A stretch of 64,000 bases of DNA from JAHBNG01 sp039028975 (GTDB taxonomy: Bacteria; Chloroflexota; Anaerolineae; Caldilineales; Caldilineaceae): the NCBI GenBank assembly GCA_039028975.1, contig JBCCHB010000033.1:52197-116196 (forward strand), written 5' to 3'. This document shows positions 46,102 through 54,676 of the stretch, piece by piece. The position numbers and the translations under genes are program-made. The notes below the pieces were generated by a model. That model was not told where the DNA came from. It did not search any database and was given only the letters and a program-made list of their open reading frames with translations. The stretch's first letter is position 1. Every line of letters starts with the position of its first letter.

Positions 46102-47121
46102 ATGAGTTCTATCTATGGTCGCATTGCAGGCTGGGGTCATTATACGCCCGAAAAGGTTCTAACCAACTTCGATTTAGAGCAGATGGTGGATACCTCGAAT
46201 GAGTGGATCGTCCAGCGCAGCGGGATTCGCGAACGCCGTATTGCTCAGGCCGGCGAGACAACCTCAACGATGGCGGTTAACGCAGGACGAAGCGCATTAG
46301 AGAAAGCTGGCCTATCTCCAGCGGACCTGGATCTGATCATTGTGGCGACCTCTACGCCAGATTACCATGCCCCTGCCGTCTCCAGTCTGGTTCAGGATCA
46401 GCTTGGTGCCGTGGGTTGCCCTGCTTTTGTTGTTGAGACAGGTTGTACCGGTTGGGTATACGGGTTGAGTATTGCCTACCAGTTTATCCAGACGGGAACC
46501 TATGAGAATATTTTGGTTATTGGCGTGGAGCTGCTCAGTCGCTTTGTTAACTGGAAAGACCGCTCGACTTGCGTGCTCTTTGGCGATGCGGCAGGTGCAG
46601 CGGTGATTCAAGCGACCGAAAAACCGTGTGGGTTGGAGGGTTTCGAGCTAGGATCCGATGGCAGTCAGGGTGAAGCCATTATCCTCCCGGCCGGGGGATC
46701 TGCCCGACCATCACCCAAGGAGCCACCAGGTAGTGATGGACACTATATCCGGATGAATGGGCGAGAGGTATTCAAATTTGCTACTCGCACAGTTGGCGCG
46801 TCCGCTGAGCGCGTTCTGCAAAAGTCAGGGATGACCTTGAACGATATTGACTGGATCATTCCCCACCAAGCCAATCTCCGTATTATTCAGGCTGCATCCA
46901 AGATGATGGATGTACCATTAGAGCGATTTATCATCAATCTTGAGCGCTATGGCAACACATCCGCTGCGACCATTCCGGTTGCCCTATCTGAATGCCTAAC
47001 GAGCGGTCAGATTCAACCGACAGATCGGCTGTTGCTGGCGTCCTTTGGGGCTGGCCTAACTTGGGCAACAGCCATTATCCAGCCCAATCACTCAGCAGAC
47101 CATGCAACTACGGAATCATGA
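46102..47121 (+). CDS. fabH: Beta-ketoacyl-ACP synthase III (FabH-like)
   Basis: From ATG 46102 (MSSIYGRIAGWGHYTPEK) the product is 339 residues, the usual FabH length. The catalytic triad is visible: C115 in ETGCTGWVYG, H255 in IPHQANLRI and N285 in RYGNTSAAT. FabH condenses acetyl-CoA or another acyl-CoA with malonyl-ACP to start fatty acid synthesis; a natural-product priming role is also known. ATG 46087 or TTG 46045 are alternative starts and no start has a clear RBS. Its stop overlaps (ATGA) the SDR remnant. fabD, fabG and acpP are not nearby. Confidence 0.88.
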   Translation: MSSIYGRIAGWGHYTPEKVLTNFDLEQMVDTSNEWIVQRSGIRERRIAQAGETTSTMAVNAGRSALEKAGLSPADLDLIIVATSTPDYHAPAVSSLVQDQLGAVGCPAFVVETGCTGWVYGLSIAYQFIQTGTYENILVIGVELLSRFVNWKDRSTCVLFGDAAGAAVIQATEKPCGLEGFELGSDGSQGEAIILPAGGSARPSPKEPPGSDGHYIRMNGREVFKFATRTVGASAERVLQKSGMTLNDIDWIIPHQANLRIIQAASKMMDVPLERFIINLERYGNTSAATIPVALSECLTSGQIQPTDRLLLASFGAGLTWATAIIQPNHSADHATTES

Positions 47122-47306
47122 AACTAAAGAATAAAAACGTCACCAATGATCCGACAATTCACCAACAGATGTACGATCTACATCCACTGGGTCGGCTAGG
47201 TCAGCCAGAGGAAGTGGCCAACGTTATCGCGTTTTTAGCATCGGACGAAGCTTCTTTCGTCACTGGTGCAACCTGGACTGTAGATGGTGGCTATATCGCG
47301 ACATAA
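47118..47306 (+). pseudogene. 3' remnant of a short-chain dehydrogenase/reductase
   Basis: The frame encodes HPLGRLGQPEEVANVIAF, LASDEASFVTGA and TVDGGYIAT, the standard C-terminal 45 residues of classical SDRs (FabG-like). The Rossmann half with TGxxxGxG and the YxxxK active site are missing. The ATG at 47118 overlaps the fabH stop as ATGA, so a 62-residue product could still be made, but it would lack cofactor and catalytic residues. Most likely a deletion joined fabH to the tail of an SDR gene. Confidence 0.8.
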
Positions 47307-47360
47307 AATGCTCACCATAGACTATCAATACATTGCAATTTGCTGACCATCCACCATTCC

Positions 47361-48155
47361 CTATCCACCCTCAAACACCAACTGACTCCAAACAGTAAAG
47401 TAAGGTGGCGCAATCGATTTAAAGTGCTCCCAAGTTCCTGGGGCAGGATCCGGATTGGAATTCAACGCCTCCTGGAAATGTTCGATTCGGAAACCTTGTG
47501 CAATCAGGCCATTGAGTACCGTTCCTAGGGTATGACGATACTCCTTGGGGCTGTCAATCTTTCGCCACCCACCCTTTCCATCCTCCACATCCCAATGGGG
47601 GTAATATTGAGTGATCTCAAAGCCATCAATGTAGGGATGTTGCAGCAGGTATGTCTCGCCGTCCCAGGCTTCATCATCAACGCTTTGGGTAAAGGGATTG
47701 GCCCATTGCAGATGATAGTATCCCCCAGCCCTCAGTACTCGGGCGACTTCGGCAAAGACAGATTCGGTGCTGGGGACAAAGTTTATTGAGTATGCTTGGT
47801 AGACGAAGTCAAAGTGATTAGTCTGAAAGGCCGAAAGATCACGCATGTCCCCAACAAGGGTCTCAATCGGATAGCCGTAGTGGAGAGCCGCTTCATGGTC
47901 CCGCTCTAGCTGAGTGGGCGCTAGATCAAAGACGGTCACGTTGGCACGGAGCAGCCCAAAGAGGACCGACTGCTGTCCGCCACTTGCGGCCAAACAGAGC
48001 ACATTCTTGCCTGCTGCGTCGCCAATGAACCCTTCCTTATCCCAACGCTGGCGGGCTAGCTCTACCGTGAGATCGAGCATGGGCTGGGTGAATTCAACAT
48101 TGGCTTGGGCCAACTCTTCCCAGCGTGCTTGGTTATAGTGAGATAGTTCATCCAT
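47361..48155 (-). CDS. Class I SAM-dependent methyltransferase
   Basis: The 264 residues include motif I VLCLAASGGQQSVLFG, an acidic residue after beta-2 in VTVFDLAPTQLERD, a LVGDMRDLS block, and FDFVYQAYSINFV before motif IV, all typical of the Rossmann-like MTase fold (Methyltransf_11/25 type). The substrate cannot be judged. It lies downstream of pyrFE on the same strand but is separated by an octamer repeat array. Confidence 0.8.
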   Translation of the reverse strand: MDELSHYNQARWEELAQANVEFTQPMLDLTVELARQRWDKEGFIGDAAGKNVLCLAASGGQQSVLFGLLRANVTVFDLAPTQLERDHEAALHYGYPIETLVGDMRDLSAFQTNHFDFVYQAYSINFVPSTESVFAEVARVLRAGGYYHLQWANPFTQSVDDEAWDGETYLLQHPYIDGFEITQYYPHWDVEDGKGGWRKIDSPKEYRHTLGTVLNGLIAQGFRIEHFQEALNSNPDPAPGTWEHFKSIAPPYFTVWSQLVFEGG

Positions 48156-48169
48156 GAAATTGATAAGCC

Positions 48170-48287
48170 AATCAGCTTGTCAGCTTGTCAGCTTGTCAGC
48201 CAATCAGCCAATCAGCCGGTCAGCCGGTCAGCCGGTCAGCCGGTCAGCTAACAGGCTGAAGTGCTGAACTGCTGAAGTGCTGAACTG
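48170..48287. repeat. Tandem octamer array NNTCAGCY plus 16-bp tandem
   Basis: Ten consecutive 8-bp units (TGTCAGCT, AATCAGCC, GGTCAGCC types) run from 48170 to 48249. They are followed by two GCTGAAGTGCTGAACT units at 48254-48285. It lies between pyrFE and the methyltransferase gene. Loose TCAGC clusters also occur near 3490, 11200 and 63665, so the word is recurrent in this genome. Confidence 0.75.
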
Positions 48288-48296
48288 CTAAAATCG

Positions 48297-49817
48297 CTAT
48301 GATTCATTGACGAAGCGGATGATCTCTTCTAACTTGTCCTCATTAAGGTGACCGCTTTCGACCAAGATGTGAAGCAGGTCGCTTAAACCGATTACGCTAT
48401 GGAGCCGAACGCCAGCCAATTGTAACCGCTCTTCGCCATTATGCTCTCGGTCGATGAGTACAATTGCATCTTCCACAATCAATCCTAAAGCACGTAGCCG
48501 TAGTACTGAATCGAGGATGCTGCCGCCGCTAGTAATCACATCTTCTATGACAACCACGCGCTCACCAGGATGCCAGTCGCCCTCGACATCTTTGCCTAGC
48601 CCATGCTCTTTACGCTCTTTGCGGGTATAAAGCATAGGGACATTGGTATGCGTAGCCAGAGCAACGGCAATGGGTAGGCCCGCGTAGGGGACGCCTGCAA
48701 TTCGATCATAGGTTAATTCCGACAGTAGGGGCGTATATGCCGCGGCGATCTGCTTTAAAAGAGTGGGGCGGCTCACGACCAGTCTTAGATCGATATAAAA
48801 CGGTGAAGTCATACCGCTGGCCAAGGTGAACGCGCCAAACTTAATTGCTCCCAATTCGGCCAACTCGATACAGATTTTTTCAAGTTCGGATTGCTTACTC
48901 TCTTCTACCGTGGATGTAGTCGAGGATACAGTCGTAGATTTGGCGGCCAAAGGCTGTTGTGGCCGTGCAGGAGCAAAGGTAGAAATTGATTCCCTAGCTT
49001 TGTTTATGGCGATACGCAGTGCATTTGCCGCATCGCCATGGCTAGGTGCAGTTGCAATGCTTCGACTAGCATTGATAATCATGCCTGATCGATCCGATCG
49101 TATCCCTGCCTCAATCGTAGATTCCAGATCGCCCCCCTGGGTGCCAATGCCCGGGGCCAGTATAAAGGCATTGGGAGCTACCTGCCTTACAGCTCGCATG
49201 GCATCTGGGAATGTTGCGCCGACAACTAATCCTACTTGGGGAGACCATCCTGTGGCTTGGCTAGCTACATGTAGATACAATGGCCAGTTGGATTCGCGGT
49301 CGAGCTGGCTCCAGTCGGCAATCTCTAGTAGCTGAAAGTCGCCTGCCCCTGGATTGGATGTATGGCAGAGGATGAATAGACCTTTATCTTCATAATCCAT
49401 AAAGGGTGCTATACTATCCCGACCCAGATAGGGACTAAGAGTGACGGCGTCAGCATGTAGCTCCTCGAAGCAGGCTGCGGCATAAGCGGATGCAGTCGAA
49501 CCGATATCGCCCCGTTTTGCATCGAGAATAACAGGAATTTCTGCCGGAATTAATTCCATCGTTTTTCTAAGTAGATTCATCCCTTGTGCACCCATCGCCT
49601 CATAAAAAGCAATATTGGGTTTGTACGCACAGACAGATGTGCAGGTTTCGGCGATGATCGCCTGATGCCACGCCAGGTACTCATCGGTCGTTATTTGAGG
49701 AGCATACTGATTGGCTCGATATCGATCAGGAATCAGGCCAGCTACCGGATCAAGTCCAATACAGAGTAGAGACTCGTTATGCTCTATCGCTTTCACTAGT
49801 TTTTCGTAAAAATTCAT
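48297..49817 (-). CDS. pyrFE: Bifunctional orotidine-5'-phosphate decarboxylase / orotate phosphoribosyltransferase
   Basis: ATG 49817 (MNFYEKLVKAIEHNESLLCI) has AGGAG close upstream and is preferred over a start at 49907. Residues 1-280 are a type 2 OMP decarboxylase with DAKRGDIGSTA and ILAPGIGTQGGD. After a Ser/Thr-rich linker (about 285-325), residues 330-506 are OPRTase with the PRPP loop VVVIEDVITSGGSI and YTRKERKEHGLG. It performs the last two steps of UMP synthesis in the order opposite to the animal fusion. Chloroflexota and some other bacteria have this arrangement. Confidence 0.93.
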   Translation of the reverse strand: MNFYEKLVKAIEHNESLLCIGLDPVAGLIPDRYRANQYAPQITTDEYLAWHQAIIAETCTSVCAYKPNIAFYEAMGAQGMNLLRKTMELIPAEIPVILDAKRGDIGSTASAYAAACFEELHADAVTLSPYLGRDSIAPFMDYEDKGLFILCHTSNPGAGDFQLLEIADWSQLDRESNWPLYLHVASQATGWSPQVGLVVGATFPDAMRAVRQVAPNAFILAPGIGTQGGDLESTIEAGIRSDRSGMIINASRSIATAPSHGDAANALRIAINKARESISTFAPARPQQPLAAKSTTVSSTTSTVEESKQSELEKICIELAELGAIKFGAFTLASGMTSPFYIDLRLVVSRPTLLKQIAAAYTPLLSELTYDRIAGVPYAGLPIAVALATHTNVPMLYTRKERKEHGLGKDVEGDWHPGERVVVIEDVITSGGSILDSVLRLRALGLIVEDAIVLIDREHNGEERLQLAGVRLHSVIGLSDLLHILVESGHLNEDKLEEIIRFVNES

Positions 49818-50140
49818 GGGTCTCCTAAGAAGCCTGATAGGGATAACATGACAGAAATGGGCATACATATCTTTCTTAAAGAATACTGCTTCCTGCTCGA
49901 AAAGCAAAATTGTTGTTCATCGTTTGCATACTCTTGTACAATTTGGGAGAATGATGTCTACTGTATGTATTTTCAGTAGTTTCCATGGTTCGAGCAGCAT
50001 CACCAAGGACAAAATATCCTGCGAATCCTTCTGAATTCGTTTTCTATTTTCTGAGCGGTTTGCAATGTCATTCCTTCGGCTTAGCTCAGGACCTGGTCCG
50101 AGTACCCGGGGAACAAGACTGAAGGGCTGGGAGAGTCTCT

Positions 50141-50225
50141 TATACTCAGCTCCGTTTGAAAACCTCAGTTTGGTCTCTCCTGTAGATGTGGCGGAAAACT
50201 GAGGTTTTCAAAGCGACCGAAGATA
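50141..50225 (+). repeat. 85-bp hairpin element, copy B (MITE-like)
   Basis: It begins TATACTCAGCTCCGTTTG like copy A. The stem GAAAACCTCAGTTT pairs fully with AAACTGAGGTTTTC, although the central bases differ from copies A, C and D. It lies in a gene-poor stretch after pyrFE. Confidence 0.75.
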
Positions 50226-50309
50226 GTAACATTGCCATCAATTTATCGGAACAGATATACTCAGTAGACCGCAACCAGAAAGTTAGATGTCATTCGGCTC
50301 TTTGGGATT

Positions 50310-50405
50310 TCATGTGGTTGACAACTTTACTGAACAAGAATTTTAAAGAGTACGAAGATTTCTCTCTTCTACTCTTAGAAATCTGGCTAATCCCTGTTCA
50401 TTTTT
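50310..50405 (-). repeat. Dispersed repeat R2, copy 2
   Basis: This is an inverted copy of 31147-31239, about 90% alike by eye. Together with copy B of the hairpin element it fills most of 49908-50546, where I see no real gene. Confidence 0.65.
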
Positions 50406-50546
50406 TCTGTCAACCTCGTGAGAGCCGGTTGAATCGAATCTTCTTCCTACAGCACTACGAACTGAGATTCTTCGCTGCGGCGTCCTACGGACCACTTCGT
50501 GAGCCGAATGACATATTGCGGTCTACTGATAATAAAGAGTACACAA

Positions 50547-50912
50547 ATGGATGAGCGCCAAATATACCCTTTACAGGGTCGCTTAAATCAGCTCAATGAG
50601 CGCTTTAAGAGAACCCTAGAGCGAGTTGAGCAGGTTCCTACGGATCGGGATCCCAAGGTAATTATTGTTGAAGAGCAGATGCGAGCGTCTATCTTGGTAG
50701 CAGCCCGAAACCGAGTAAGCCAATCATTGAAGCAATTGAGAGAAGCCCACAATCTCTCCTATGGTGATTTACAGGCTAAAACAGGTCTTTCCCAACAGCT
50801 ACTTTGGGAAGTAGAGTATAAAGAACGACGCCTGACTCTTACTGAGCTGAAAGCATTAGCAAGCTGTTACCAATTGAGTGCTGGCGATATTCTGGGGGTT
50901 GATTTAGAGTAA
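50547..50912 (+). CDS. XRE-family helix-turn-helix regulator
   Basis: ATG 50547 (MDERQIYPLQGRLNQLNERF) gives 121 residues. A coiled N-terminal part (1-50) is followed by an XRE HTH: LREAHNLSYGDLQAKTGLSQQLLWEVEYKERRLTLTELKALA. It overlaps the next ORF by one base (TAATG), so the two are translationally coupled. An upstream in-frame start at 50499 lies in repeat-derived sequence. Confidence 0.8.
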   Translation: MDERQIYPLQGRLNQLNERFKRTLERVEQVPTDRDPKVIIVEEQMRASILVAARNRVSQSLKQLREAHNLSYGDLQAKTGLSQQLLWEVEYKERRLTLTELKALASCYQLSAGDILGVDLE

Positions 50913-51628
50913 TGGAAGTGCAAGTTGCAGTAGCCAAGGTCAACAAGTATGCCTCAAGCGAAAGCGGTGATACGGTAGAGATCATTGAGCGGCCGCGGGG
51001 TGGCTTAAGCGCCGTGATGGCCGATGGCCAAAGGAGCGGACGCAGTGCCAAAGTTATCAGCAATATTGTTGTACGGAAGGCCATTAGCTTGCTAGCAGAG
51101 GGTGTGCGAGATGGCGCGGCAGCCCGGGCTACCCATGACTATCTTCAGGTTCACCGCAGCGGAAAGGTCAGCGCAGAGTTAAACATTGTGAGTGTTGACT
51201 TGGACACCAAATCTCTGGTAATTAGCCGCAACAGCCACTGCCCAGTCATTGTGCGTCGGGTTGCCCAGACAACAACTCTCGACGATTCTTCATCCGCTAT
51301 CGGTATCTATAGTAAGACAAAACCAGCCATCACAGAATTTGCGCTTGAGGCAGATACAACAATCGTTGCATTTACGGACGGCGTCTTTGATGCGGGTGCG
51401 CGAAGTGGGACGCTCATCCAAATTCCCCAATTGCTTGAGGCTATAGATGGCGAGAATAGTACGTCTGCTGTCAATATTGCTGACAGCGTCTTAGCTGAAG
51501 CCATGAGACTAGAGGACGATCGACCGCGTGATGATGCAACCGTTTTGGTTGTCAAGGTTTGCTCCTTCCTAAAGCAAGGAACTCATCAAGATAAGATTCG
51601 TCGAATGTCCATGCGGTTTCCCTTGTGA
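50912..51628 (+). CDS. PP2C/SpoIIE-type serine phosphatase
   Basis: The 238 residues show SpoIIE/PP2C signatures: a metal Asp in AVMADGQRSGRSA, VSVDLDTKSLVISRNSHCP, a second metal block VAFTDGVFDAG, and the final DRPRDDATVLVVKV. It likely dephosphorylates Ser/Thr on a regulator. Coupled to the XRE gene by a one-base overlap; the partner kinase could be elsewhere. Hairpin element copy F begins eight bases after its stop. Confidence 0.85.
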   Translation: MEVQVAVAKVNKYASSESGDTVEIIERPRGGLSAVMADGQRSGRSAKVISNIVVRKAISLLAEGVRDGAAARATHDYLQVHRSGKVSAELNIVSVDLDTKSLVISRNSHCPVIVRRVAQTTTLDDSSSAIGIYSKTKPAITEFALEADTTIVAFTDGVFDAGARSGTLIQIPQLLEAIDGENSTSAVNIADSVLAEAMRLEDDRPRDDATVLVVKVCSFLKQGTHQDKIRRMSMRFPL

Positions 51629-51635
51629 TTCATGA

Positions 51636-51720
51636 TATACTGCGGTTGGCCATAGACGAGAATAATTCGATATAGTTTTACCCGAGTAGATTATTCTCAT
51701 CTATGGTAGAGCCAAGTATA
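51636..51720 (-). repeat. 85-bp hairpin element, copy F (divergent)
   Basis: It begins TATACTGCGGTTGGCC and ends CCAAGTATA, with stem CCATAGACGAGAATAA pairing with 51691-51706 except one base. The ends and the 85-bp size match the family; the inner stem sequence is wholly different from the other copies. Confidence 0.6.
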
Positions 51721-51933
51721 CATGGCATTGCGATCTGCCCTGCAAATGAGGGGAATTTAAAGATTTCACAGATGAGTATGGAACTAAGTCTGCGCAATCG
51801 TCGTCTCTCTGTGACCATTACATAATCGGCAGAGCTCACGCCAAAGCCTATGCACTCTTTGTTGATTTTCATTCCCTGGGGTGCAGCCTGTTGCATGTTT
51901 AACTACTGATAACTACTCAAAGGCAAGTGCAAT

Positions 51934-52374
51934 ATGGATAAGATTGAGGACGTCGATCCACCAATTAAAGTCGTTGGCATTAGTGCCTCCGGCAAATCTA
52001 CAGTGGTTCGTACATTACGCGAGCTTGGCTATAATGCGGTACCGGTCAGCCAGGAGCATAGCGAAATTCCATACTTGTGGGAGCTGTATGGAATGCCTCG
52101 ATATCTGATTTATCTGTCCATTTCACTATCAGAGCAGCGGAGGCGTCGCCCTGACGTAACGTGGTCAAAGCGAGTCTATCGAGCCGAGACGTTACGGCTT
52201 CTTCATGCACGCGACCACGCCAATCTACGAATTGATACATCCTTTCTGGCTGCTCACTCGGTGTTGAGCATTGTCCAACTTTCGCTTGCACGAGCGAATA
52301 TCTCTCCTGGCAACCAGCCACTTCCTCCTCACACTCCCACAGGCATGAATCGCGATTTTGTAAAATCTGGTTGA
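51934..52374 (+). CDS. Small P-loop NTPase/kinase-like protein
   Basis: The 146 residues begin with PIKVVGISASGKSTVVRTLR, a Walker A loop typical of small-molecule kinases, then VSQEHSEIPYLWELYGMPRYLIYLSIS. The LID/Arg-rich region EQRRRRPDVTWSKRVYRAE follows. The substrate is unknown; it is short compared with adenylylsulfate or dephospho-CoA kinases. It follows the XRE and PP2C genes in the same direction, after a 300-bp gap holding element F. Confidence 0.65.
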   Translation: MDKIEDVDPPIKVVGISASGKSTVVRTLRELGYNAVPVSQEHSEIPYLWELYGMPRYLIYLSISLSEQRRRRPDVTWSKRVYRAETLRLLHARDHANLRIDTSFLAAHSVLSIVQLSLARANISPGNQPLPPHTPTGMNRDFVKSG

Positions 52375-52669
52375 TGGCCAAAGTTGGTTTCCTCAGCATA
52401 ATCATCAGTTAGGCTAAATGTCTTAGTGAAACAGATAGAATGACTCATCTGATTCATTGTGGTTGGGAGTAAAATGGTGCTCTGACTGTACTAAGCCTGA
52501 CGGCAATAATGGACGTGTAGCGAGTACAGAGTTTCCAGTACTGGGGCAAATGCATCGGACAGTTAGGATTTAGCCTCTGGTTAAGCCAATATGGTGCCTA
52601 TCCAGGCACAAGGAGATATTAAAGGGTTGAGTGCATTTATCATCCGACAGATGCAACAGGAGTTATTCT
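52375..52669. other. Gene-free stretch
   Basis: No gene, box or clear hairpin seen. Open frames here lack ribosome sites. Confidence 0.35.
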
Positions 52670-52894
52670 ATGTTCATGTTAATTGGGATTTTTCTGTTAA
52701 TCAATTCTACCTCCACCGTGATCTTCTTAGCCGCCTGCGTAGTCTCTGGCCGCAAACAGCAAGAGATTGCTGAAAGATATTGGACAAATTTTAAGAATCA
52801 GATGGAGTTGGCATCTGCCATTGCCAAGCTTCGCAACGTAAAGAACAAACCACTTACCGGGATAGACATGACGAGTCCTGTTTACCTTTCTTAA
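52670..52894 (+). CDS. Small single-pass membrane protein
   Basis: ATG 52670 lies seven bases after AGGAG; this decides the start against a frame opening at 52631. The 74 residues start with a hydrophobic helix (MFMLIGIFLLINSTSTVIFLA and on to ACVV) followed by a basic, soluble helical tail (SGRKQQEIAERYWTNFKNQM). Topology would leave the tail in the cytoplasm. Function not recognised. Confidence 0.6.
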   Translation: MFMLIGIFLLINSTSTVIFLAACVVSGRKQQEIAERYWTNFKNQMELASAIAKLRNVKNKPLTGIDMTSPVYLS

Positions 52895-53037
52895 ATGTTC
52901 ATAAGTTTGACAACGAAATGGATTGAAAGTGAAAAATAGTTGACCAGAAAATCTTCCCCTCTCTCTTCGAGAGTTGTCAGAGTAGACAGGAGAACAGCAG
53001 GGGCAAAGCTTTTCCAGCCAACTAAACAGGAGGATGG

Positions 53038-54435
53038 CTAGTGATACGTGGGCAGCCACTCCCCATGAGCTTCGATTAGATCATCTACCAAGGACCAGAT
53101 CTGATTGAGGTCCAACTCAGCTGCCGTGTGAGGGTCGAGCATGGCAGCATGATAGATATGCTCTCGCTTGCGGGTTAAGGCAGCTTCTACAGTTAAGGAT
53201 TGGGGGTTAATGTTTGTTTGCATGAGGGCCGCCAATTGGGGTGGGATCTCACCGATAGCAATAGGTTGAACACCGTTTTTGTCAATCAAACAAGGAACTT
53301 CTACACAGCAGCCTTTTGGCAGATTCTCAATCAGCCCTTTATTGGGAACGTTGCCATAGATGACACATGGCTCGCCCGTCTCCATACTATGAATGATGTG
53401 AGAGCCATACTCATGGCTCCGTCGCACTTCATTCATCTCCTCAAAGCCTTCGGCAACTCGCTCAAGTTTGTCCGCAGGAACGCCAGCACTCTTCATGGCG
53501 GCTACATATTCATCCTTGAGATCCGCTTCTGGGTTCTCTAATTTTTGACGCATATAGTGCCAACCCGTAATTTGCACCTCGCATCGTCTGATGTACTCAT
53601 CTAGCGGGATATTGAACTCTTCCAACAGATCGGGGCGGTCTCGCTTAATGAACCATGGAACATATTCGGCAAAATGCTCACTTGACTCTGTCACAAAGTA
53701 GCCTAGCCGCTTGAACATCTCATAGCGGACGAGGTTCCAATCCGGGGCTTCATTCGATTCCAAAACCTGACGAATCTGAGGGTATAAATCTTCTTTTGAG
53801 CCATTTTTACGCTGCTCAAATGAAAGATAGAAGGCCATGTGGTTGATGCCTGCACAGGTGTAGTTGATCTCCTCATAAGGCACGTTGATATCGCGGGCAA
53901 GCTGCATAGCCGTGCCCTGAACACTATGACAGAGTCCAACGGTATTGATGCTAGATGCTCGGCTAATCGCCCAGCAATTGATGGCCATAGGGTTTACATA
54001 CTGTAGGAAGGTCACGTCCGGGCAGAGTTCTTCCATATCTTTGCACATCTCCAGCAAGACCGGAACAGTCCGGAGTCCACGCATAATGCCACCAATGCCT
54101 AACGTATCAGCAATTGTCTGGCGCAAGCCATATTTCTTGGGAATGTCAAAATCAACAACCGTGCTGGGCTTATAGCCACCAACCTGTATCATAGAGATGG
54201 CGTAGTCTGCCCCATCGAGCGCTTGTCGACGGTCTGTTGTGGCTTCGATGGTAGGTGAGATGCCCAGGGTTTTGGCGACCTGATGGGCCACGATTTCGGA
54301 TGTGCATAAGCGCTCTTCATCGATATCATGTAGACTAATGGTCGAATTTTCTAGAGCTGGATAGCTCAAAATATCGCCCATTAGATTCTTTGCAAAAACT
54401 GTGCTACCAGCGCCGATAAAAGTTATCTTAGCCAT
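53038..54435 (-). CDS. melA: GH4 family alpha-galactosidase (MelA-like)
   Basis: The 465 residues begin with ITFIGAGSTVFAKNLMGDIL, the NAD-binding start of GH4 enzymes. GLCHSVQGT and INHMAFYLSFE supply the metal-binding Cys and His. Length and these words match MelA-type alpha-galactosidases, which use NAD+ and Mn2+ for an oxidation-elimination mechanism. It would release galactose from melibiose or raffinose-type sugars in the cytoplasm. No sugar transporter is adjacent. The upstream ~240 bp to the cyclase gene hold no gene. Confidence 0.85.
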   Translation of the reverse strand: MAKITFIGAGSTVFAKNLMGDILSYPALENSTISLHDIDEERLCTSEIVAHQVAKTLGISPTIEATTDRRQALDGADYAISMIQVGGYKPSTVVDFDIPKKYGLRQTIADTLGIGGIMRGLRTVPVLLEMCKDMEELCPDVTFLQYVNPMAINCWAISRASSINTVGLCHSVQGTAMQLARDINVPYEEINYTCAGINHMAFYLSFEQRKNGSKEDLYPQIRQVLESNEAPDWNLVRYEMFKRLGYFVTESSEHFAEYVPWFIKRDRPDLLEEFNIPLDEYIRRCEVQITGWHYMRQKLENPEADLKDEYVAAMKSAGVPADKLERVAEGFEEMNEVRRSHEYGSHIIHSMETGEPCVIYGNVPNKGLIENLPKGCCVEVPCLIDKNGVQPIAIGEIPPQLAALMQTNINPQSLTVEAALTRKREHIYHAAMLDPHTAAELDLNQIWSLVDDLIEAHGEWLPTYH

Positions 54436-54676
54436 AAGTATGGTACCTTCCTATATCATGTTGATGTCATGCGGCCAGGGATTGTTCCAACCAGTAAATC
54501 TTGGCATCTATATGTTGATTGGCAGGTACGCTATTATATTTGCAAAGAGTAGTTTTGTCATGTTTAGGCATGGAAACTAAATAAAACCAGGGAACTGTCA
54601 TTCTTGAAGCACCCACGAATGTTGTTACCGAGGAACCGGGGCATTCATGTTTTGGGTTTAATTTAGTTCTCATTTT

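Noticed and set aside
50186..50554. A 122-codon plus-strand open frame
   Set aside because: It begins inside hairpin element B and runs through repeat R2; it has no ribosome site and no family-like sequence.
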